A stretch of DNA of 64,000 nt from JAMWCX01 sp964352425 (GTDB taxonomy: Bacteria; Omnitrophota; Gorgyraeia; 2-01-FULL-45-10), in assembly GCA_964352425.1 (NCBI GenBank), contig CAYGRZ010000001.1, positions 62,001 to 126,000 of the forward strand, written 5' to 3'. Below the pieces are notes generated by a model that searched no databases, had not been told where the DNA came from, and saw nothing but the letters and a program-made list of their open reading frames with translations. Shown here one piece after another: positions 59,481-64,000 of this stretch (within the stretch, counting starts at the first letter, position 1; each line of letters opens with the position of its first letter). Position numbers and translations under genes: made by a program.

Positions 59481-61679
59481 ATGGATATGACGGAAGAAAA
59501 GTCCGACATAGAACAGATCCTGGCGCGCGTCAAGGCCGAGGAACCCGTCCGCGGAAAACTGAAGATATTTTTCGGTGCCATGGCCGGGGTGGGGAAGACC
59601 TACTCCATGCTCGAAGCCGCACGGGTGCGCAAGAAGGAAGGTGTCGACGTGGTTGCCGGTTATGTGGAAACGCATAAGCGTGCCGAAACCGATGCCCTTC
59701 TTGAAGGGCTGGAGATCCTGCCCGTACAGACGGTCGCCTACAAGAATATCGAGATACGTGAATTTGATATCGATGCCGCCCTCAAGCGGCACCCTTCACT
59801 CATTTTGGTTGATGAGCTGGCGCATTCGAACGCTCCCGGTTCGCGCCATGTGAAACGCTGGCAGGACGTCGAGGAGCTGCTTGACGCGGGGATCGACGTA
59901 TATACGACCATGAATGTCCAGCACCTTGAAAGCGCGAATGACGTTGTTGCCCAAATCACCGGCGTGACCGTACGGGAAACGATCCCCGATACGTTTGTGG
60001 AGAAGGCGGATGATCTGGAGCTTGTCGACCTGCCGCCCGAGGACCTTCTGAACCGCCTCAAGGAAGGCAAGGTATACCTCGGTGAACAGGCCGAGCGGGC
60101 GATCCAGAATTTCTTCCAGATAGGCAACCTTATCGCTTTACGCCAATTGGCCCTGCAGTATACCTCCAAGATCGTAGACGCTAAGATGCGTTCCTATAAA
60201 CAGGCCTATTCCATATCAAAGGTCTGGGGCGTCAAAGACCGCTTCCTGGTGTCCATCAGTCCAAGCCCCCGCGCCGTGCGATTGATCCGCGCCGGAAAGC
60301 GTATAGCTTCAAGCCTTGGCGTCGAATGGATCGTCGCCTTTGTCGAATCACCGGCTCAGGTCTACAGCAGGAAAGACAGGGCCACTACTGCCGAGATGAT
60401 GCGGCTGGCCGAAAAATTGGGCGCCGAGACAGTGACGCTCAGCGGGCACAATGTCGCCGATACATTGATAGCATTCGCCCGTTCGCGTAATATAACAAAG
60501 ATCGTAGCGGGAAAATCTGAAAGACGCCGCTGGCAGGAGATAATATTCGGGTCGGTGATCAATGAGCTTGCCAGGAAGTGCGGCGAAATAGACCTCTATC
60601 TTATCAGCGGGGAAACGCAGGGACAGCCTGTAAAATTTGATCTGCGGCGCCCGAAGCCTTTTTCGTGGAAAGGCCTCATCTGGGCCTTTGCGATCGTCGC
60701 TCTGTGCACCATCATGGGAAGGATGTTATCCCGGTACCTGAACATCGAAAATGTAGTAATGATATACTTGCTGGGCGTTGTGTGGATCGCGTACAGGCAT
60801 GGCCTCAGGGCGTCGGCCATTGCGGCTTTTTTCAGCGTGCTGTCCTTCGATTATTTCTTTGTGCCGCCATTCTTCAGATTTGTTGTAGATGATGTCGAGA
60901 AGGATCTCATAACTTTTGCTGTCATGCTTATTGTCGGCGTTACGATAAGCGTCTTAACAGGCCGTCTAAGCCAGCAGACCGCTGCCATGCGGCTGCGGGA
61001 AAACAGGACGCAGGCCCTTTACAATCTGAGCCGTGACCTGGCAAGGACATCTAACCCCGATGAATTGTTTGAAATAGGAGGGCTCCATATACAGAAGATC
61101 TTTAGATGCCCTGTTGCTGTTTTTTCTTATGATAAGAAGAGAGGGATTGAGGCGCGTTTCGATAATTCAAAAGGTATCGCCGCCACGGAAAATGAGCAGG
61201 CTGTCGCCCACTGGGCATACCAGCACGAAAAGATAGCGGGCAGGGATACGGACACCCTCCCCGGGTCAAGAGGCTTATACCTGCCGCTTGCCGGCGCTGA
61301 AAAAGTGGTGGGGGTCATCGCCCTTTTCCCGAGAGAAGAGAAGCAATTTACAGACCCGGAGCAATTGCATATGCTTGAGATGTATGTGAGCCAGACTGCG
61401 CTTGCAGTTGAGGGAGCGCAACTCGCTGCTGCGGCTGTCAAGGCAGAGTCCGATATCGAACATGAACGCCTGCGCAACATGCTTTTAAGCACATTCTCTT
61501 TTGATCTCCCTGCACCGTTAAAGGCTATCTCGAAAGCCGCATCGGATCTGTTACTGCAGGCAAATATCAATGACCAGTCAAAACGGAATGATCTGATACA
61601 GAAGATCAAGGCCGAGGCTGAGCGTCTGAATAAACTGTCCCAAGAGATGACGGATATCATCAGCTCGGATAAGCAATAG
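59481..61679 (+). CDS. kdpD: KdpD-type sensor lacking a kinase core
   Basis: 732 residues against about 890 in E. coli KdpD. N-terminal KdpD domain (FFGAMAGVGKTYSMLEAARV with Walker-like loop, DELAHSNAPGSRHVKRWQDVEELL, TMNVQHLES), universal-stress domain (to about 375), four membrane helices (about 395-500), a GAF domain (about 520-640), then a short helical tail. The tail aligns with the phosphoacceptor helix, but SHDLRTPL reads SFDLPAPL, so the His is Phe (about 674), and the HATPase domain is absent. No kdpE is near. It may act by binding only. Confidence 0.9.
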   Translation: MDMTEEKSDIEQILARVKAEEPVRGKLKIFFGAMAGVGKTYSMLEAARVRKKEGVDVVAGYVETHKRAETDALLEGLEILPVQTVAYKNIEIREFDIDAALKRHPSLILVDELAHSNAPGSRHVKRWQDVEELLDAGIDVYTTMNVQHLESANDVVAQITGVTVRETIPDTFVEKADDLELVDLPPEDLLNRLKEGKVYLGEQAERAIQNFFQIGNLIALRQLALQYTSKIVDAKMRSYKQAYSISKVWGVKDRFLVSISPSPRAVRLIRAGKRIASSLGVEWIVAFVESPAQVYSRKDRATTAEMMRLAEKLGAETVTLSGHNVADTLIAFARSRNITKIVAGKSERRRWQEIIFGSVINELARKCGEIDLYLISGETQGQPVKFDLRRPKPFSWKGLIWAFAIVALCTIMGRMLSRYLNIENVVMIYLLGVVWIAYRHGLRASAIAAFFSVLSFDYFFVPPFFRFVVDDVEKDLITFAVMLIVGVTISVLTGRLSQQTAAMRLRENRTQALYNLSRDLARTSNPDELFEIGGLHIQKIFRCPVAVFSYDKKRGIEARFDNSKGIAATENEQAVAHWAYQHEKIAGRDTDTLPGSRGLYLPLAGAEKVVGVIALFPREEKQFTDPEQLHMLEMYVSQTALAVEGAQLAAAAVKAESDIEHERLRNMLLSTFSFDLPAPLKAISKAASDLLLQANINDQSKRNDLIQKIKAEAERLNKLSQEMTDIISSDKQ

Positions 61680-61704
61680 CTGTAGCGATTGTGCGTAATT
61701 ATTG

Positions 61705-61733
61705 TTGAGCGGTACAATGTTGTGTGTTAGTAT
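61705..61733 (+). promoter_or_regulatory. Possible promoter, TTGAGC-17-TAGTAT
   Basis: TTGAGC at 61705-61710 and TAGTAT at 61728-61733, spacing 17. Weaker than the other promoters listed. A start near 61740 would place the hairpins 61764-61818 in the leader of the proton-pump operon. Confidence 0.4.
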
Positions 61734-61763
61734 ATCTTTGATAGTTAATATAACTAGAAAGAC

Positions 61764-61818
61764 ATGGCGGGTTGGAGCCATCGGGGCCCACCTAGCAATA
61801 ATGGTGGGCTTCTTTTTT
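61764..61818 (+). terminator. Hairpin and rho-independent terminator between kdpD and the proton-pump operon
   Basis: ATGGC (61764-61768) / GCCAT (61777-61781) with an 8-base loop, then GCCCACC (61786-61792) / GGTGGGC (61803-61809) followed by TTCTTTTTT. The second is a standard terminator. It may simply end the kdp transcript, or attenuate the next operon; the first hairpin is 5 bases before it. Confidence 0.75.
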
Positions 61819-61856
61819 AATAGCTGTATGAATTATAGGGCAAGGAATGTATCGGC

Positions 61857-63302
61857 ATGAACCCTAAGATTATTTTACTGGCAGCGGTTTTCGTTCCGAT
61901 TACAGGCTCATTCTTTCTTCCTGTTATCGGCAGGCTGTCTGAGCGCATCAGGAACTTTTGCGCACTCGGCCTTGTGCTCACATCCCTGATCGCCTCGTGC
62001 ACGCTTATACCATCGGTCCTGTCCGGCAATACCACAACGTTCACCCTGAACCTGCCCTTAGGATTCAATCTCATCCTTACCGCTGACTGCCTTGCAGTCT
62101 TCATGGCCATAACATCGTCGCTTATCGGTGCTATCATAGTCCTATACTCTTTTGATTACATCAGCCACTACGACAACCGCAACGAGTACTACTTCATGGT
62201 CGCGCTCTTCCTCGGCTCGATGATGGGCATCGTCTTTTCGGGCAATCTCATATTCCTGTATATATTCTGGGAGATCACCGCGCTGGCGAGCTGGCGGCTC
62301 ATCGGGTTCTTCAGGGAAAAGCGTTATGTCATGAAGGCGGACAAGGCCTTCCTCGTCACCGTTTCCGGCGCCCTGGCAATGCTGATCGGATTCATCATCA
62401 TATTCTCCCAGACAGGGTCGTTCGACCTTGCCGTCATCCGACAGGGCCTGCAGGGAAGGGCTCTTCCCAATATCGCTGTGCTCCTGATACTCTTCGGCAT
62501 ACTCTCGAAGTCAGCGACGCTTCCGTTCCACACGTGGCTGCCGGATGCCGGCGTCGCTCCGTCACCGGTGACCGCGCTCCTGCATGCCGCCATCCTCGTA
62601 AAGATAGGCGTCTACGTATTCGCGCGGCTCTTCATAGCGACATTCACCGTAAGCGCGATATGGCACACCGTGATCCCTGTCATAGCAGCCGTAAGCGCTC
62701 TCGTATCTGCCGGCGCCGCGCTTGTAGAAACGGATATGAAGCGCATAATCGCGTATTCGACCGTGAGCCAGATCGCCTTCATATTTTTGGGGTTTGCCGT
62801 GGGCAACGAAGTCGGCATCGCCGGCGCTCTCCTGTATATACTGATGCACGGCCTGGCAAAGGGGGGACTCTTCCTGTGCGCAGGCATAGTCGAGCAGAAC
62901 ACGCACACCAAAGACATAACGAAGATGGGAGGCCTCATCACGACGATGCCGGTGACGGCCATATCATTCCTTGCCTGTGCATTCTCTGTCATGGGCATAC
63001 CGCCGTTCGGCGGCTTCTTCTCAAAATACCTGGTCTTTTCCGGCGCTGTTACAGCCGATCATATGTGGATAACGATCACGTTCCTTTTTGGCGCGGTCCT
63101 GACCATACTCTACCTCTTTCGGATATTTAACCACATATTCCTGTATGCGAACGATTCACAGACGCTCGATGCAAAGGAGGGGTCGCGCGTGATGGTCGCC
63201 TCGGTCGCCATCCTCGCGGTGCTGTCACTTGCGTGCGGTATCTATATACAATATCCGGCGGGTTTCGTCCAGACGACTGTCAAATATATGCTGGGTCTAT
63301 AA
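61857..63302 (+). CDS. Proton-translocating antiporter-type subunit (NuoM/MrpD/HyfF family)
   Basis: 481 residues, about 14 membrane helices. IFWEITALASWRLIGF holds the key Glu, ILSKSATLPFHTWLPDAGVAPSPVTALLHAAILVKIGVYVFAR holds the Lys and His of the proton path, and STVSQIAFIFLGFA, LMHGLAKGGLFLCAG and MGIPPFGGFFSKY are typical. Could be part of complex I-like, Mrp or hydrogenase-4/energy-converting hydrogenase complexes; the sequence alone does not decide. ATG preceded by AAGGAA. Next gene begins 3 bases on. Confidence 0.9.
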   Translation: MNPKIILLAAVFVPITGSFFLPVIGRLSERIRNFCALGLVLTSLIASCTLIPSVLSGNTTTFTLNLPLGFNLILTADCLAVFMAITSSLIGAIIVLYSFDYISHYDNRNEYYFMVALFLGSMMGIVFSGNLIFLYIFWEITALASWRLIGFFREKRYVMKADKAFLVTVSGALAMLIGFIIIFSQTGSFDLAVIRQGLQGRALPNIAVLLILFGILSKSATLPFHTWLPDAGVAPSPVTALLHAAILVKIGVYVFARLFIATFTVSAIWHTVIPVIAAVSALVSAGAALVETDMKRIIAYSTVSQIAFIFLGFAVGNEVGIAGALLYILMHGLAKGGLFLCAGIVEQNTHTKDITKMGGLITTMPVTAISFLACAFSVMGIPPFGGFFSKYLVFSGAVTADHMWITITFLFGAVLTILYLFRIFNHIFLYANDSQTLDAKEGSRVMVASVAILAVLSLACGIYIQYPAGFVQTTVKYMLGL

Positions 63303-63305
63303 AAT

Positions 63306-64000
63306 ATGAATATACTATTATTGCCCATCCTGTTACCGCTGGCCGCGGGCATCATAGCGCTCGTCATCCCGAGAAAGCTCAAAGAAGCATGGGTGCTCAC
63401 GGTAACAGTGGTGAACATGGCGCTTGCCATATTCCTGTATGCAAAGAGGCTTGCCTTTACACTGCCGTGGGCTGGATCCGGCATTGAATTATCGCTGCGG
63501 CTCTACCACTTTAGCGCATTCATCATGCTTGCCACAGCCTTCTTTGGACTGCTCGTCGCACTCTATGCTACGGCATCGCTTCGCGATAAAGGTTATGCGA
63601 AACAGTTCTTCGCATACCTTTTGCTCACCATCGGTCTTGCAAACGGCGCCGTCCTTGCCGACAACCTTGTCGCAATGCTCTTCTTCCTTGAGGGGCTTCT
63701 CGTAACGACGTTCGGCATGATCGCGATAGGCAGAAAAGAGGCGTTCAAGGCCGCCACGAAGGCATTTATTATCATCGGTGTGGGCGACCTGTGCATGATG
63801 GTCGGCATAGCCCTGTGCGGCCACATAGGCGGCACGCTTACCATATCAAAACTCAGCATCGCGACCAGCGGCCTTGGCGGCCTGGCATTCATATTGATGA
63901 TGATCGGCGCCCTCGGAAAGTCCGGATCCATGCCGCTCCATACATGGATACCGGATGCCGCGACTGAGGCGCCGCTGCCTTTCATGGCTATGCTGCCCGG
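63306..64000 (+). CDS. Second proton-translocating antiporter-type subunit, 3'-truncated
   Basis: At least 231 residues, open to the window end. MNILLLPILLPLAAGIIALV opens the first helix; FFLEGLLVTTFGMIAIGR contains the conserved Glu, and GALGKSGSMPLHTWIPDAATEAPLPFMAM is the Lys/His helix. Same family as the preceding gene but a separate paralogue; two tandem NuoM/HyfF-like genes suit an energy-converting hydrogenase or Mrp-like complex. Start follows the previous stop by 3 bases. Confidence 0.85.
   Translation, partial: MNILLLPILLPLAAGIIALVIPRKLKEAWVLTVTVVNMALAIFLYAKRLAFTLPWAGSGIELSLRLYHFSAFIMLATAFFGLLVALYATASLRDKGYAKQFFAYLLLTIGLANGAVLADNLVAMLFFLEGLLVTTFGMIAIGRKEAFKAATKAFIIIGVGDLCMMVGIALCGHIGGTLTISKLSIATSGLGGLAFILMMIGALGKSGSMPLHTWIPDAATEAPLPFMAMLP

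Noticed and set aside
61680..61856. Remnant of a KdpD kinase domain after the stop
   Set aside because: Only 177 bases follow and they contain a terminator and hairpins, with no HATPase motif in any frame.

Overview
The window looks like chromosome from a member of the Omnitrophota (Candidatus Omnitrophica/OP3, PVC superphylum). The evidence is a small basic protein of the PVC-signature type at 20973-21299, a TIGR04073-type exosortase-associated protein, ADP-heptose genes (diderm envelope), many PilZ proteins, DUF4416 and DUF362 proteins, and moderately GC-rich DNA. This is inference from gene content; no 16S rRNA gene is present. There is one tRNA, and I found no CRISPR array, rRNA, transposase or prophage.

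Layout. 1-6290 is one tightly packed + strand operon: the end of accC, an Asp23/AmaP pair, a PPi-type phosphofructokinase, two heptose genes (gmhA, hldE-C) and thiamin genes (thiD2, thiE, thiC). 6291-14600 mixes single genes (PfkB kinase, NlpD-like lipoprotein, ATPase, phosphodiesterase, thyA, HIT, dgt) with a tRNA-Gly and several dispersed repeats. 14622-23315 holds a PocR-GAF-HD-GYP protein, a UvrD helicase/nuclease fusion, a SPOR protein, the PVC protein, aroB, a GNAT protein and a thioesterase. 23302-24668 is a minus-strand GspB/ExeA-like pair. 24791-38264 is rich in PilZ proteins (five, one fused to STAS), small secreted or lipoprotein genes, panD, def, a pentapeptide/K+-channel fusion and a radical SAM protein.

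38245-54809 is a nitrogen-assimilation island: a GAF-ANTAR protein, glutamine-dependent NAD synthetase, a sigma-70-like factor, a KaiC-like/PEP-synthase-like protein, amt, a P-II protein, type III glutamine synthetase, a Fis-like protein and gltBD. Four non-coding leaders in this island (before nadE, the sigma factor, amt and glnN) each carry small hairpins with six-base loops, mostly with A at position 1 and G at position 4, followed by an intrinsic terminator. In most of them one hairpin overlaps the terminator arm. This is the architecture expected of ANTAR antitermination targets and makes a local RNA-based nitrogen regulon the main finding.

54866-61679 is a kdp potassium-pump operon with a KdpD that lacks the kinase core. 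61857-64000 begins an operon of proton-translocating NuoM/MrpD/hydrogenase-4-type subunits behind a leader that ends in a terminator.

Three dispersed repeat families occur: a TIR-bounded element (6291-6560 and 13945-14328), a CCGCCGA/GGCGAAGGCGGA family (four copies, two with a covarying hairpin), and the CCTTCGAC...CTGAGCGAAGTCGAAGG palindrome (three copies). Coordinates and motifs were read by eye; family assignments rest on motif recognition and not on database searches.
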